From contig NZ_JACTAH010000002.1 in NCBI RefSeq assembly GCF_014489115.1, positions 1 through 64,000 of the forward strand: a stretch of DNA of 64,000 bases, given 5' to 3'. Shown piece after piece: positions 42,040-51,618 of this stretch. Every line of letters starts with the position of its first letter. Position 1 is the first letter of the stretch. Position numbers and translations under genes: made by a program. Origin of the DNA: Thauera sedimentorum. GTDB lineage: Bacteria > Pseudomonadota > Gammaproteobacteria > Burkholderiales > Rhodocyclaceae. The notes beneath the pieces are model-generated. The model was not told where the DNA came from. It made no database searches and saw nothing but the letters and a program-made list of their open reading frames with translations.

Positions 42040-43470
42040 ATGACGAATCAAAACGACTTCGCCAGCCTCGGGCTGGCCGAACCCCTGCTGCGCGCCATTT
42101 CGGAAGCCGGCTACACCACCCCCACCCCCATCCAGGCCCAGGCCATCCCGCTGGTGATCGCCGGCGGCGACCTGCTCGCCGCGGCGCAGACCGGCACCGG
42201 CAAGACCGCCGGCTTCACGCTGCCAGTACTCCACCGCCTCTCCGCCGAGCACGTGCATCCGCGCGCCGCCGGCCGGCCGCGCTGCCTGATCCTCACCCCG
42301 ACGCGCGAACTCGCCGCCCAGGTCGAGGAATCGGTGCAGACCTACGGCAAGCACCTGCCGCTGACCTCCATGGTCATGTTCGGTGGCGTGGGCATCAACC
42401 CGCAGATCGCCGCGCTGAGGAAGCGCGTGGACATCCTGGTCGCCACCCCGGGGCGGCTCCTCGACCACGTCGGGCAGAAGACGCTGGACCTGTCCGGCGT
42501 CGAGATCCTGGTGCTGGACGAGGCCGACCGCATGCTGGACATGGGCTTCATCCGCGACATCCGCAAGGTGCTCGCCCTGCTGCCCAAGCAGCGTCAGAAC
42601 CTGCTGTTCTCGGCCACCTTCTCGGACGAGATCCGCCAGCTGGCCAATGGCCTGCTGCACAACCCGGGCTGCGTCGAAGTCGCCCGCCGCAACACCGCTT
42701 CCGAGTTGGTCGACCAGTCGGTGTATGCCATCGGCCAGAAGCAGAAGCGCGAGCTGCTGGCCTGGCTGATCAAGCAGAACGCCTGGGAGCAGGTGCTGGT
42801 GTTCACCCGCACCAAGCACGGCGCCAACAAGCTGGCCGAATACCTCGGCAAGCACGGCATCCCGGCCGCCGCCATCCACGGCAACAAGAGCCAGTCGGCG
42901 CGCACCCGTGCGCTGTCCGAGTTCAAGGACGGCTCCCTGCCGGTACTGGTCGCCACCGACATCGCCGCGCGCGGCCTGGACATCGACCAGCTCCCGCAGG
43001 TGGTGAACTTCGAGCTGCCCAACGTGCCGGAAGACTATGTGCACCGCATCGGCCGCACCGGCCGCGCCGGTGCCAGCGGCGCCGCGGTGTCGCTGGTGGA
43101 CAGCGAGGAGATGAAGCTGCTCGTCGCCATCGAGCGCCTGATCAAGCGCAAGATCGACCGCGCGGTGCCGCAGGGCTTCGTGCCGAGCGCGCCGGGCACC
43201 GATGTCGAGGTGAATGAGGAACGTCCGCCGCGCAATGCGCCACGCGGACGCCAGGAGCACAAGCGCCCGCGCCACGCCGCCGACAGCGGCCGGCCGGCAC
43301 CGCGGGCGGAAGCTCACGGCAACCCGCCGCGCAACAAGCAGCGCACGCAGACCGCCACGGAAGCCCCCCGGGCTGCCGCCCGCCAGGACGACGCACGGCG
43401 CGACGGCAACCGCCGCCCGCAGCAACGCGCCGCCCTGTTCGCCGCCAAGCCGGGCAACGGCAGCCGCTGA
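42040..43470 (+). CDS. rhlE: DEAD-box ATP-dependent RNA helicase RhlE
   Basis: The ATG at 42040 gives 476 aa ([17 protein letters not shown]). Helicase motifs occur in order: Q-motif with [10 protein letters not shown], Walker [19 protein letters not shown], the DEAD box in [17 protein letters not shown], and [10 protein letters not shown]. From about residue 390 the tail is Arg/Pro/Ala-rich and basic, typical of RhlE. These enzymes act in ribosome assembly and RNA turnover. 41873-42039 carries a TACAAT box and a CGCAGC/GCTGCG inverted repeat. Confidence 0.94.
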   Translation: MTNQNDFASLGLAEPLLRAISEAGYTTPTPIQAQAIPLVIAGGDLLAAAQTGTGKTAGFTLPVLHRLSAEHVHPRAAGRPRCLILTPTRELAAQVEESVQTYGKHLPLTSMVMFGGVGINPQIAALRKRVDILVATPGRLLDHVGQKTLDLSGVEILVLDEADRMLDMGFIRDIRKVLALLPKQRQNLLFSATFSDEIRQLANGLLHNPGCVEVARRNTASELVDQSVYAIGQKQKRELLAWLIKQNAWEQVLVFTRTKHGANKLAEYLGKHGIPAAAIHGNKSQSARTRALSEFKDGSLPVLVATDIAARGLDIDQLPQVVNFELPNVPEDYVHRIGRTGRAGASGAAVSLVDSEEMKLLVAIERLIKRKIDRAVPQGFVPSAPGTDVEVNEERPPRNAPRGRQEHKRPRHAADSGRPAPRAEAHGNPPRNKQRTQTATEAPRAAARQDDARRDGNRRPQQRAALFAAKPGNGSR

Positions 43471-43478
43471 ACGCCGGC

Positions 43479-43518
43479 AAAAAAAGAGGCGACCGGTCCC
43501 GCAAGGGACGGTCGCCTC
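43479..43518 (-). terminator. Strong terminator after the DUF4395-like gene
   Basis: A 14-bp stem (43486-43500 with 43505-43518; one bulged G; GCAA loop) is followed on the minus strand by seven T residues (43479-43485). It ends the minus-strand gene at 43565 and may also act on rhlE from the other side. Confidence 0.88.
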
Positions 43519-43564
43519 GAACAGCGGGCCGCTTCGAGGGAAGGGGCGGCCCTTCAGGCAAGGA

Positions 43565-43984
43565 TCAGGCCGCGCGCAGCCGGTACCACAGCGCGTAGGC
43601 CCAGCACGCCGCGCAGAAGCCGATGCTCAGGTCGATGAACGAGAACACCAGCAGCACGGCCGCCGGGATCATGCCGACCGGCGAGTCGAGCAGCCAGCTC
43701 GCCACCATCACCGCACCGGCTATCGCCACCAGTTTGTCGGCAAACATCTTGGCCCCCGCGTTGACCTGCTTGCCCTTGCCCAGCTTCGCGGTGAGCGTGG
43801 CAAAGAGCTTGTAGGACATGCACTTGTGCGGCGACACGAAGCCGCGCAGCAGCCCGCCGAGGGCCAGCACCAGCGCCAGCCAGCGATAAGGGGTGAACAG
43901 ATAGGCCGCACTCACCGCAAAGGTGACCGCTGCCTGAAGGCGGTATGCATTGGCGCACACCGGCGCGATATCGAAACGCAGCAT
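43565..43984 (-). CDS. DUF4395-like membrane protein with C-terminal CxxC
   Basis: The 139-aa protein has about four hydrophobic segments. It begins MLRFDIAPVCANAYRLQAAV and contains SPHKCMSYKLF near residue 55. Cysteines at 10, 55, 124 and 127 include a CAAC pair in the last helix. This layout fits the DUF4395 family, of unknown function but suggestive of membrane redox chemistry. A good promoter with a dyad lies upstream, and the gene is divergent from a ComEA-like gene. Confidence 0.75.
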   Translation of the reverse strand: MLRFDIAPVCANAYRLQAAVTFAVSAAYLFTPYRWLALVLALGGLLRGFVSPHKCMSYKLFATLTAKLGKGKQVNAGAKMFADKLVAIAGAVMVASWLLDSPVGMIPAAVLLVFSFIDLSIGFCAACWAYALWYRLRAA

Positions 43985-44012
43985 GTTCGGAGTCCTCGAT
44001 GGAGAGGTCGCG

Positions 44013-44041
44013 AATATATAAGCGTTTTCTTATGTTTTCAA
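44013..44041 (-). promoter_or_regulatory. Promoter and dyad upstream of the DUF4395-like gene
   Basis: On the minus strand TTGAAA (44036-44041) and TATATT (44013-44018) are spaced by exactly 17 bp. A perfect inverted repeat ATAAG-CGTTTT-CTTAT (44018-44033) occupies the spacer, the place expected for a repressor site. Confidence 0.6.
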
Positions 44042-44088
44042 GTCCACTGTCACGATTCATGGACTGGCCGAAGAATGACAAATGGAAG

Positions 44089-44117
44089 TTGACAATGTCA
44101 TTGTCGACACCAACAAT
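44089..44117 (+). promoter_or_regulatory. Promoter with operator-like palindrome upstream of comEA-like gene
   Basis: A perfect -35 TTGACA (44089-44094) is followed after 17 bp by AACAAT (44112-44117). The palindrome GACAATG-T-CATTGTC (44091-44105) overlaps the -35. Further TGACA/TGTCA half-sites lie at about 44049, 44075 and 44124, the outer two forming GAATGACA/TGTCATTC. Confidence 0.5.
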
Positions 44118-44147
44118 CCGGATGTCATTCACACCGGAGACACCACC

Positions 44148-44426
44148 ATGAAGCGTTTCCTTCGCATGCTTGTCCTCGCGCTCGCGCTCGGCCCGGGTCT
44201 GGCCCTGGCCAGCGGCCCGGTCAACATCAACACGGCGGACGCCGCGACGCTGGAGCAACTCAAGGGGATCGGCCCGGCCAAGGCAAAGGCCATCGTCGAT
44301 TACCGCAAGCAGCACGGCAACTTCTCCAGTGCCGCCGATCTCGCCAAGGTGCCGGGCATCGGCGACAAGACGGTCGCCCAGTTGGGCAGCCAGATCACCG
44401 TGGGTACGCGCGCCGCGGCCAAGTAA
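44148..44426 (+). CDS. ComEA-like helix-hairpin-helix protein
   Basis: The ATG at 44148 (GGAGA site upstream) gives 92 aa: a signal peptide (MKRFLRMLVLALALGPGLALA, likely cleaved after ALA or LAS) and a ComEA HhH domain (VNINTADAATLEQLKGIG, then AKVPGIGDKTVAQL). Such periplasmic proteins bind double-stranded DNA during natural transformation, pulling it across the outer membrane. A frame start further upstream would run through the promoter. No other competence gene is in the window. Confidence 0.92.
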   Translation: MKRFLRMLVLALALGPGLALASGPVNINTADAATLEQLKGIGPAKAKAIVDYRKQHGNFSSAADLAKVPGIGDKTVAQLGSQITVGTRAAAK

Positions 44427-44495
44427 GGCGAGGCGCCAGCGACGGCCGGCGGAATCCGCGGCAACGCGCCCGGGTTTCGCCGGCCGTATTGCGTT

Positions 44496-45161
44496 CTATG
44501 CGCCCGGCCAGGCGTTCTCGCCCAGCACCTCGGCCATCGGCATGCGCTCGGCCCAACGCTCGATCTCCAGCATCGGCCGCGGATAATAGGCCGCCACATG
44601 GCCGACACACAGGATGGCCACCGGCTTGGCACCCTCCGGCATGGCCAGCAGCCCGGCCAGCTTGAGCGGATCGAAGATCGACACCCAGCCGAGCCCCAGC
44701 CCCTCCGCCCGCGCCGCCAGCCACATGTTCTCGATCGCGCAGGCCACCGAAGCCAGATCCATCTCCGGCAGGGTGCGGCGCCCGAACACGTGGCGCTCGC
44801 GCCCGTCGGCCAGTGCCACCACCAGCACCTCGCCGGCGTCCAGCACGCCCTCCACCTTCAGCCGCATGAACTCGTCCTCGCGCTCACCGAGCGCCCGCGC
44901 GGTGGCCCGGCGCTCCTCCTCGACCAGGGCGTGCATCGCCCCGCGCAAGGCCCTGTCGGTGATGCGGATGAAACGCCAGGGCTGCATGTAGCCAACGCTC
45001 GGCGCATGGTGCGCCGCCCACAGCAGGCGCTGCAGCACCTCGGGTGCGACCGGGTCCGGCAGGAAATGGCGCATGTCGCGACGCTCGGCAATCGCACGAT
45101 AGACCGCCTCGCGTTCTGCTTCGGTGAACGGCTGCGCGGCGACTGCTTCGGGGCTGGACAC
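44496..45161 (-). CDS. bluB: 5,6-dimethylbenzimidazole synthase BluB (copy 1)
   Basis: The 221-aa flavin-dependent protein has the BluB features RRDMRHFLPDP near residue 27 (with the catalytically important Asp), [14 protein letters not shown] near residue 50, and EGLGLGWVSIFDP near residue 153 (with the conserved Ser). BluB fragments FMNH2 to make the cobalamin lower ligand. A longer paralogue sits in the cobalamin locus at 48.3 kb. This copy has no riboswitch, so it may be constitutive or have a diverged role. General nitroreductase activity cannot be excluded. Confidence 0.82.
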   Translation of the reverse strand: MSSPEAVAAQPFTEAEREAVYRAIAERRDMRHFLPDPVAPEVLQRLLWAAHHAPSVGYMQPWRFIRITDRALRGAMHALVEEERRATARALGEREDEFMRLKVEGVLDAGEVLVVALADGRERHVFGRRTLPEMDLASVACAIENMWLAARAEGLGLGWVSIFDPLKLAGLLAMPEGAKPVAILCVGHVAAYYPRPMLEIERWAERMPMAEVLGENAWPGA

Positions 45162-45229
45162 GGCATCGACTCCTATCGGGATTCAGCGACGGCGGATTGT
45201 GCCCCAGGCTCACACGACGGCCAAACCGC

Positions 45230-45258
45230 TTTTCCATACGCTCCCGTACGGAGATAAT
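45230..45258 (+). promoter_or_regulatory. Possible promoter of the CoA-transferase gene
   Basis: TTTTCC (45230-45235) and GATAAT (45253-45258) are spaced by 17 bp, placing the start about 40 nt before the ATG at 45306. The -35 is weak. Confidence 0.35.
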
Positions 45259-45305
45259 CGCGCCTGCACAAAAACAAGCATCCATACGAGCAAGAGGGAA
45301 ACAGC

Positions 45306-46604
45306 ATGCAGGACGCAGCAACGCAGTATCGCAACAAACTCATGTCCGCCACCGAGGCCGCCGCGCTGGTGCGCGACGGCGACACCGTCGTGGTGCCTAC
45401 CGGGGTCGGCGAGCCGCCGGCCCTGCTCGCCGCCCTGTCCGCCCGCCGGCACGAGCTGCGCGGCGTGGCGGTGAGCCAGATCCTCCCGCTGCGCCGCTTC
45501 GACTACCTCGATCCGGCCACCCGCGAGCATGTGCGCCACGACGCCTACTTCTTCGGCGGCGCCACCCGCGCCGGCGGCCAGGAAGGCTGGGTCGATTTCA
45601 TCCCGGCCTACTTCTCCGAGCTGCCGATGCTGATCGACCGCGGCCTGAGCCCGGCGGACGTGGTGTTCAGCATGGCCTCGCCGATGGACGAGCACGGCTA
45701 CTTCGCGCTCTCGCTGGCGCCCGACTACACCATGGCCGCGGTGCGCCGCGCGCGCGCGGTGGTGCTGGAAGTGAACCCCAATGTACCCTTCGCCAACGGC
45801 GACTGCCATGTGCACGTCTCCCAGGTCGCCGCGCTGGTGGAGAGCGCCGACGAGCTCTTCGAAGTCGGCCTGCCGGCCATCGGCGCGGTGCAGGAGGCGA
45901 TCGGCCAGTACGTCGCCGACATGATCGACGACGGCGCCACGCTGCAGATCGGCTACGGCGGCATTCCGGACGCGGTGGTCATGCAGCTCAAGCACAAGCA
46001 CGACCTCGGCATCCACACCGAGATGATCGGCGACGGCATCCTCTCCCTGGTCGAGGCCGGCGCGGTCACCAACCGGCGCAAAACCTTCATGCCCGGCAAG
46101 ATGGTCGCCACCTTCGCGCTCGGCTCGCGCCGCCTGTACCGCTTCCTGCATCGCAACCCGATGCTGGAGATGCACCCGGTCGAGTTCACCAACGACCCAT
46201 ACATCGCGGCGCGCAACGACAAGCTGTGCGCGATCAACGCTACCTTGCAGATCGACCTGCTCGGCCAGTGCGGCTCGGAGAGCCTGGGTCCGCAGCCCTA
46301 CTCCGGCACGGGCGGCCAGGTGGATTTCGTGCGCGCCGCCAACCGCTCGCGCGACGGCAAGGCCTTCATCGTGCTGCCGTCCACCGCCAAGGCCAACAGC
46401 ATCTCGCGCATCGTGCCCACGCTCACCCCCGGCACCCACGTGACCACCAGCAAGAACGACATCAACTACGTGGTCACCGAATACGGCGTGGCCCAGTTGC
46501 GCGGCAAGACCGCCAAGCAGCGCGCCGAGGCCTTGATCGGCATCGCCCATCCGGACTTCCGCGGCGAACTGCGCCAGGCCGCACGGCAACTGCAGCTGCT
46601 CTGA
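45306..46604 (+). CDS. Acetyl-CoA hydrolase/4-hydroxybutyrate CoA-transferase family protein
   Basis: The 432-aa protein belongs to the family I type CoA-transferases related to 4-hydroxybutyrate CoA-transferase. Supporting segments are YGGIPDAVVMQLKHKHDLGIHTEM near residue 218, the QIDLLGQCGSES region near residue 318 with the expected catalytic Glu, and GTGGQVDFVRAA near residue 336. It moves CoA between acetate and another carboxylate. A GAGG-type site precedes the ATG. The substrate is not evident from its neighbours. Confidence 0.9.
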   Translation: MQDAATQYRNKLMSATEAAALVRDGDTVVVPTGVGEPPALLAALSARRHELRGVAVSQILPLRRFDYLDPATREHVRHDAYFFGGATRAGGQEGWVDFIPAYFSELPMLIDRGLSPADVVFSMASPMDEHGYFALSLAPDYTMAAVRRARAVVLEVNPNVPFANGDCHVHVSQVAALVESADELFEVGLPAIGAVQEAIGQYVADMIDDGATLQIGYGGIPDAVVMQLKHKHDLGIHTEMIGDGILSLVEAGAVTNRRKTFMPGKMVATFALGSRRLYRFLHRNPMLEMHPVEFTNDPYIAARNDKLCAINATLQIDLLGQCGSESLGPQPYSGTGGQVDFVRAANRSRDGKAFIVLPSTAKANSISRIVPTLTPGTHVTTSKNDINYVVTEYGVAQLRGKTAKQRAEALIGIAHPDFRGELRQAARQLQLL

Positions 46605-46648
46605 GCCGGCAATTCGGCGGCCCGGGCTCGGGCCGCCGAACGGCAAGC

Positions 46649-46677
46649 TTGACATTTAGCACGACCGTTCGTATTTT
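46649..46677 (+). promoter_or_regulatory. Promoter with embedded operator for the TetR gene
   Basis: A perfect -35 TTGACA (46649-46654) and TATTTT (46672-46677) are spaced by 17 bp. The spacer holds an imperfect palindrome ACGACCGTTCGT (46661-46672; 10 of 12 symmetric positions), typical of TetR-family operators. The predicted start point coincides with the ATG at 46684. Confidence 0.65.
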
Positions 46678-46683
46678 TCAGCC

Positions 46684-47280
46684 ATGAACAAAGGCGAACA
46701 CACCCGCAATGCGATCCTCGAAGCCGCGCTCGCCCAGGCGAGCGCTGCCGGCTTCGAGTCGCTCACCATCGGCTCGCTGGCCGAACGCTGCGGTCTGTCC
46801 AAGAGCGGCCTGTTCGCCCACTTCGGCTCGCGCGAGGACCTGCAGGTCGCGGCGGTCGGACTGGCCGCCGAGCGCTTCGCCGAAGCGGTGTTCGTCCCCG
46901 CCCTCAGCCAGCCGCGCGGCCTGCCGCGGCTGCGCGCGCTGTTCGACAACTGGCTGGAATGGACGGTGCGCAGCGGGCTGGCGCATGGCTGTCCGATGCA
47001 AGCCGCGGCGGTGGAATTCGACGACAAGCCCGGCCCGATGCACGACGCGGTGGTCGGCCACTACACGCGGCTCGAGCAGTCCATGGCCCGTGCGGTCGAA
47101 CTGGCCATCGGCGAAGGCCACCTGCGCGCCGACCTCGACGTCGGTCAGATCGTCTTCGATCTGCTCGGCATCGTCTTCGCCTACTACCACCAGAAGCGGC
47201 TGATGCACCGCGACACCGCGGCCGCGCACGCGCGCGCGGCCTTCGCACGGCTGATTGCCGCGGCTTCACCCACCCCCTGA
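46684..47280 (+). CDS. TetR-family transcriptional repressor
   Basis: The 198-aa protein has an N-terminal TetR helix-turn-helix (residues about 8-55; LTIGSLAERCGLSKSGLFAHFGSREDL) and an all-helical ligand domain. No ribosome-binding site precedes the ATG and the promoter sits immediately upstream, so the mRNA is probably leaderless. An operator-like palindrome between -35 and -10 suggests autorepression. The next gene, an alpha/beta hydrolase 18 nt downstream, is probably its target and in the same operon. Confidence 0.92.
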   Translation: MNKGEHTRNAILEAALAQASAAGFESLTIGSLAERCGLSKSGLFAHFGSREDLQVAAVGLAAERFAEAVFVPALSQPRGLPRLRALFDNWLEWTVRSGLAHGCPMQAAAVEFDDKPGPMHDAVVGHYTRLEQSMARAVELAIGEGHLRADLDVGQIVFDLLGIVFAYYHQKRLMHRDTAAAHARAAFARLIAAASPTP

Positions 47281-47298
47281 GCTGCCCGGAGTACCACC

Positions 47299-48222
47299 AT
47301 GAGCACCGCTTTCGCCTCGCCCAGAAATAGCACGGTCGTGCTGAACACTTCCCTGCATGCCCTGCTGCGCGCCTATTTCGGCACCCTCTCCCGCCTCCTC
47401 CCGGGTCTCGCGGTACGACAGGCCGAGCGTCTGTTCACCCGCCCGCCGCGCTATGCCGGGCGTCGCAGCGTGACGGTCGCCGCGCGGCGTGACACGGTGA
47501 GCGCCGATGGACGCGAGATCGCGGTATGGCAGGCCGGTCCGGCCGACGCGCCGGCCGTGCTGCTGGCGCACGGCTGGGGCGGGCGCGCGGTGCAGATGGG
47601 CAGCTTCGTCGAGCCGCTGCTCGCCCGCGGCCATCGTGTGGTGTGGTACGACCAGCCGGGCCACGGCGCCAGCGGCGGCGGCGCGGTGGCGCTACCGGAC
47701 ATGCTGCGCGCCCTCGAAGCGGTGGTGCGCACCCATGGACCGTTCAGCGCGGCGGTCGGCCACTCGCTGGGCGCTGGCGTGCTGGCGCTCGCACTGCGCC
47801 GCGGCCTGGTGCTGGAGCGCGCGGTGTTCGTCGCCCCGCCCGCATCGATGAACGAATACGCCCACCACTTCGCCCGTCTGCTCGGCATCAGTGCACGGGT
47901 GCGCGAGGCCATGCGCGAGCGCCTGGAGCGCCGCTACGGCCTGCGTTTCGCCGAGATCGACCGCAGCGAGGAACTGGCGCAGGTGCGCATCCCGGCGCTC
48001 TTCGTACATGATGCGGCCGACCCGGACGTCCCCTTCGAGCACAGCCAGCGCCTCACCGCGCGCATGCCCACAGCCCGCCTGATCCGAACCTGGGACCTGG
48101 GCCATCACCGCATCCTGCGCGACCACGGCGTGGTAAGCGCCGCAGCGGCCTTCATCGGCGGACAGGAGCACGCCCTGCCCGCCGAACTGCCACGCCTGCC
48201 GGAGCCGGCACCGCTCTACTGA
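47299..48222 (+). CDS. Alpha/beta hydrolase
   Basis: The 307-aa protein has the fold's oxyanion segment LLAHGWGGRAVQMG near residue 90, the nucleophile elbow AVGHSLGAGV near residue 152 and the catalytic His in DLGHHRILRDHG near residue 265; the Asp is probably in HDAADPDVPF. No clear signal peptide is present. Co-expression with a TetR repressor suggests an inducible esterase or detoxifying hydrolase. The substrate is unknown. Confidence 0.88.
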   Translation: MSTAFASPRNSTVVLNTSLHALLRAYFGTLSRLLPGLAVRQAERLFTRPPRYAGRRSVTVAARRDTVSADGREIAVWQAGPADAPAVLLAHGWGGRAVQMGSFVEPLLARGHRVVWYDQPGHGASGGGAVALPDMLRALEAVVRTHGPFSAAVGHSLGAGVLALALRRGLVLERAVFVAPPASMNEYAHHFARLLGISARVREAMRERLERRYGLRFAEIDRSEELAQVRIPALFVHDAADPDVPFEHSQRLTARMPTARLIRTWDLGHHRILRDHGVVSAAAAFIGGQEHALPAELPRLPEPAPLY

Positions 48223-48234
48223 GCGGGCGCACAG

Positions 48235-48308
48235 GGCAGGAGCGGGCTTGCCCACGATGCGGCCGGCAAGGAAACCGCCGCCGCATCGCGGCCAAGGCCG
48301 CTCCTACG
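48235..48308. repeat. REP-like paired palindrome (mixed arms)
   Basis: The left unit GGAGCGGGCTTGCCCACGATG and an inverted right unit of the other variant (CGCGGCCAAGGCCGCTCCTA) face each other across about 30 bp between the hydrolase and bluB stops. Each unit is itself palindromic (GGGCTTGCCC, GGCCAAGGCC). Confidence 0.8.
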
Positions 48309-48324
48309 ACACACGCCCTCCGCT

Positions 48325-49184
<860 letters not shown>

Positions 49185-49244
49185 CGCGGTGGACAATCCG
49201 TTCGGACAGTCCACGTGGACAGCGGCTTTCCACGCCGCTGCGGG

Positions 49245-49428
49245 TCGCGTCTCGAGGCCGGTCTTCCGACTGAGGTTCGTCCCGTCCGGACGCCTTCCCG
49301 GCCTGTTCGGCCAGTGGCTGCTTGCGCTTGCCCGGACGGTCCCCAACACGGCGCTGGGCACGTGGCGGAATCGCACCGCCTTCCCGATTCTCCCGCGCGT
49401 CATGCGCGGGCACCTCGAAACGGTGAAA
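49245..49428 (-). ncRNA. Cobalamin riboswitch upstream of bluB
   Basis: Read on the minus strand it shows the class elements in order: TTTCGAGGTGCCC, GGGAAGGCGGTGCGATTCCGCC, a GCAAGCAGCCACTGG segment (B12-box neighbourhood), GGCCGGGAAGGCG, and TCGGAAGACCGGCC closing the fold. It begins directly after the cobB stop codon (49431) and ends about 160 bp before bluB. A 12-bp palindrome GTCCACGTGGAC (49209-49220) and an AGCGGC/GCCGCT hairpin (49221-49239) follow and may form the expression platform. The 49084-49430 gap holds no gene. Confidence 0.88.
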
Positions 49429-49430
49429 GA

Positions 49431-50717
49431 TCAGTTCGTCAGCAGGCGGGCGGCCACCTCCGGCGCGGACGGGAAATAGAAATGCACGTAGGAGGCGGTG
49501 AGCCGGCCGCGGCGGTAGATCGCCTCGCCCTCGCCGCCGTCCGGGCGCTGCGCGCGGCAGAGCGGCGCGAGCGCTGTCTCGGTCTTGGAGTAATGGAAGG
49601 TGTGACCGGTCAGGCGGCCTTCCGGCAGTTCGGCCTCCTGCATGCCGAGCGCCGCCAAACGCGGCTGCATCACCGCGCGGCCGGGCAGCAGGCCGCCGAA
49701 GGCATGCGTCACGCCGGCCTTGTCCACCACCGCATCGAACAGGCTCATCATGCCGCCGCACTCGGCCAGCAAGGGCTTGCCGGCGTCCACATGCGCGCGC
49801 AGGTCGGTCCAGAAGCCGGTATTCGCGGCCAGACGCTCACCGTGCAGTTCCGGATAGCCGCCGGGCAGCCAGACCGCATCGCATTCCGGCAGGCGCTCGC
49901 CGGCCAGCGGCGAGAAGAAGGCCAGACGCGCGCCGAGCGCGGTGAGCGTGTCGAGGTTGGCCGGGTAGATGAAGCCGTAGGCCGCATCGCGCGCCACTGC
50001 CACGGTGCGCCCGGCGAGCAGCGGCGCCGGCGCGGGCGCGGCCACCGGGGCGAAGTCGACCGGCGGCGGCAGTTCGCCCGCGCCGGTGGCGGCCAGCGCG
50101 TCGGCCATGCGGTCCAGGCGCTCGGCCAGATCGGCGATCTCGGCGGCCTGCAGCAGGCCGAGATGGCGCTCGGGCAGGGCCGCGCCGGCTTCGCGCGGCA
50201 CCGCGCCGTACCAGCGCATGCCGTCCGGCAGCGCCGCGCGCAGCATGTCGGCGTGGCGCGCGCTGCCCACCCGGTTGGCAAGTACGCCGGAGAACGGCAG
50301 GCCGGGCCGGTAATGCGCCAGCCCGTAGGCCACCGCGCCGAAGGTCTGCGCCATCGCGCTGGCGTCGATCACCGCCATCACCGGGATGCCGAAGCGCTGG
50401 GCGATGTCGGCTCCCGAGGGTCCGCCGTCGTACAGGCCCATGACGCCTTCGACCAGGATCAGGTCGGCCTCGCGCGCCGCGGCGTGCAGCCGCCAGGCGG
50501 CATCCTGTTCGCCGCACATGCCCAGATCCAGGTTGTACACCGGTGCGCCGCTGGCCACCGCGTGGATCTGCGGGTCGAGGAAGTCCGGGCCGCACTTGAA
50601 CACCCGCACCCGCCGCCCCTGGCGGGCGTGCAGGCGGGCGAGCGCGGCGGTGACCGTGGTCTTGCCCTGGCCGGAGGCGGGAGCGGCGACGAAGAGCGCC
50701 GGGCAGCGTTCAGTCAT
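49431..50717 (-). CDS. cobB: Cobyrinate a,c-diamide synthase
   Basis: The 428-aa CobB/CbiA protein has an N-terminal P-loop (APASGQGKTTVTAALARLH near residue 12), the substrate-binding VEGVMGLYDGG segment near residue 90, and a C-terminal class I glutamine amidotransferase domain with the nucleophile Cys in LLAECGGMMSL near residue 325. It amidates the a and c side chains of the corrin ring with glutamine and ATP. It overlaps cobA by 8 nt and ends at the second riboswitch. Confidence 0.95.
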   Translation of the reverse strand: MTERCPALFVAAPASGQGKTTVTAALARLHARQGRRVRVFKCGPDFLDPQIHAVASGAPVYNLDLGMCGEQDAAWRLHAAAREADLILVEGVMGLYDGGPSGADIAQRFGIPVMAVIDASAMAQTFGAVAYGLAHYRPGLPFSGVLANRVGSARHADMLRAALPDGMRWYGAVPREAGAALPERHLGLLQAAEIADLAERLDRMADALAATGAGELPPPVDFAPVAAPAPAPLLAGRTVAVARDAAYGFIYPANLDTLTALGARLAFFSPLAGERLPECDAVWLPGGYPELHGERLAANTGFWTDLRAHVDAGKPLLAECGGMMSLFDAVVDKAGVTHAFGGLLPGRAVMQPRLAALGMQEAELPEGRLTGHTFHYSKTETALAPLCRAQRPDGGEGEAIYRRGRLTASYVHFYFPSAPEVAARLLTN

Positions 50718-51564
50718 CGGCGGCCTCCCCGCGGTGGATGGCGCTGCAGCCGGCGTGCGGCGGGTGTGCCGGCGGCTCGCCCGCGTCCGGCTGGAACCAG
50801 GCCAGGCGCGGGTACAGGCCCACCACCCCGCCCACTACGGTGAGCGCGGGCGGACGGATGCCGGCCCGCGCGACCTGCCCGGCCAGGTCGGCCAGCGTAG
50901 CCACCGCCACGCGCTGCTGTGCGGTGGTGCCGCGCTCGATGACGCCTGCCGGCGTGCTCGCCGGCAGGCCGTGTTCGACCAGGCGGGCGCAGATCTCGCC
51001 CAGGCGCGAGATGCCCATGTAGATCACCAGGGTCTGATTGGGGCGGGCGAGCATCGGCCAGTCCAGCTCCAGCGCGCCGTCCTTGAGGAAGCCGGTGGCG
51101 AACACCACCGACTGCGCATGGTCGCGGTGGGTGAGCGGGATGCCGGCGTAGGCGGCGATGCCCGCCGCCGCAGTCACGCCGGGCACCACCTCCACGGTGA
51201 TCCCCGCGGCCATCAGCGTCTCCATCTCCTCACCGCCGCGCCCGAAGATGAAGGGGTCGCCGCCCTTCAGCCGCACCACCCGCCGCCCGGCGCGCGCATG
51301 ACGCACCAGCAGGGCGTTGATCTCGTCCTGCGGCAGGGTGTGGTCGGCGGCCTTCTTGCCGACGTAGATGCGCGCGGCCGCAGCGGGCGCGAGCTCGACG
51401 ATGAGCGGACTGACCAGATTGTCGTACACCACCACCTCGGCACCGGCCACCAGGCGCGCGCCGCGCAGGGTGAGCAACTCCGGGTCGCCGGGGCCGGCGC
51501 CGACCAGGTAGACATGACCGGGTTGCGGCCCCGGACGGGCGCTGGCAAGTTCAGGCAGGGACAT
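50710..51564 (-). CDS. cobA: Uroporphyrinogen-III C-methyltransferase
   Basis: The 284-aa SAM-dependent enzyme shows VYLVGAGPGDPELLTLRGARL near residue 18, the VVRLKGGDPFIFGRGGEE motif near residue 97, and PLTHRDHAQSVVFATGF near residue 142. It makes precorrin-2, the branch point to sirohaem and cobalamin. There is no fused CysG domain. Position between btuF and cobB, 54 nt after btuF, supports the B12 role. Confidence 0.95.
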   Translation of the reverse strand: MSLPELASARPGPQPGHVYLVGAGPGDPELLTLRGARLVAGAEVVVYDNLVSPLIVELAPAAAARIYVGKKAADHTLPQDEINALLVRHARAGRRVVRLKGGDPFIFGRGGEEMETLMAAGITVEVVPGVTAAAGIAAYAGIPLTHRDHAQSVVFATGFLKDGALELDWPMLARPNQTLVIYMGISRLGEICARLVEHGLPASTPAGVIERGTTAQQRVAVATLADLAGQVARAGIRPPALTVVGGVVGLYPRLAWFQPDAGEPPAHPPHAGCSAIHRGEAADD

Positions 51565-51618
51565 GCTTGCTCTCGGTGTGGCGGGACCAGGGACATGGTT
51601 TCGCTGTCAACATAGCGC

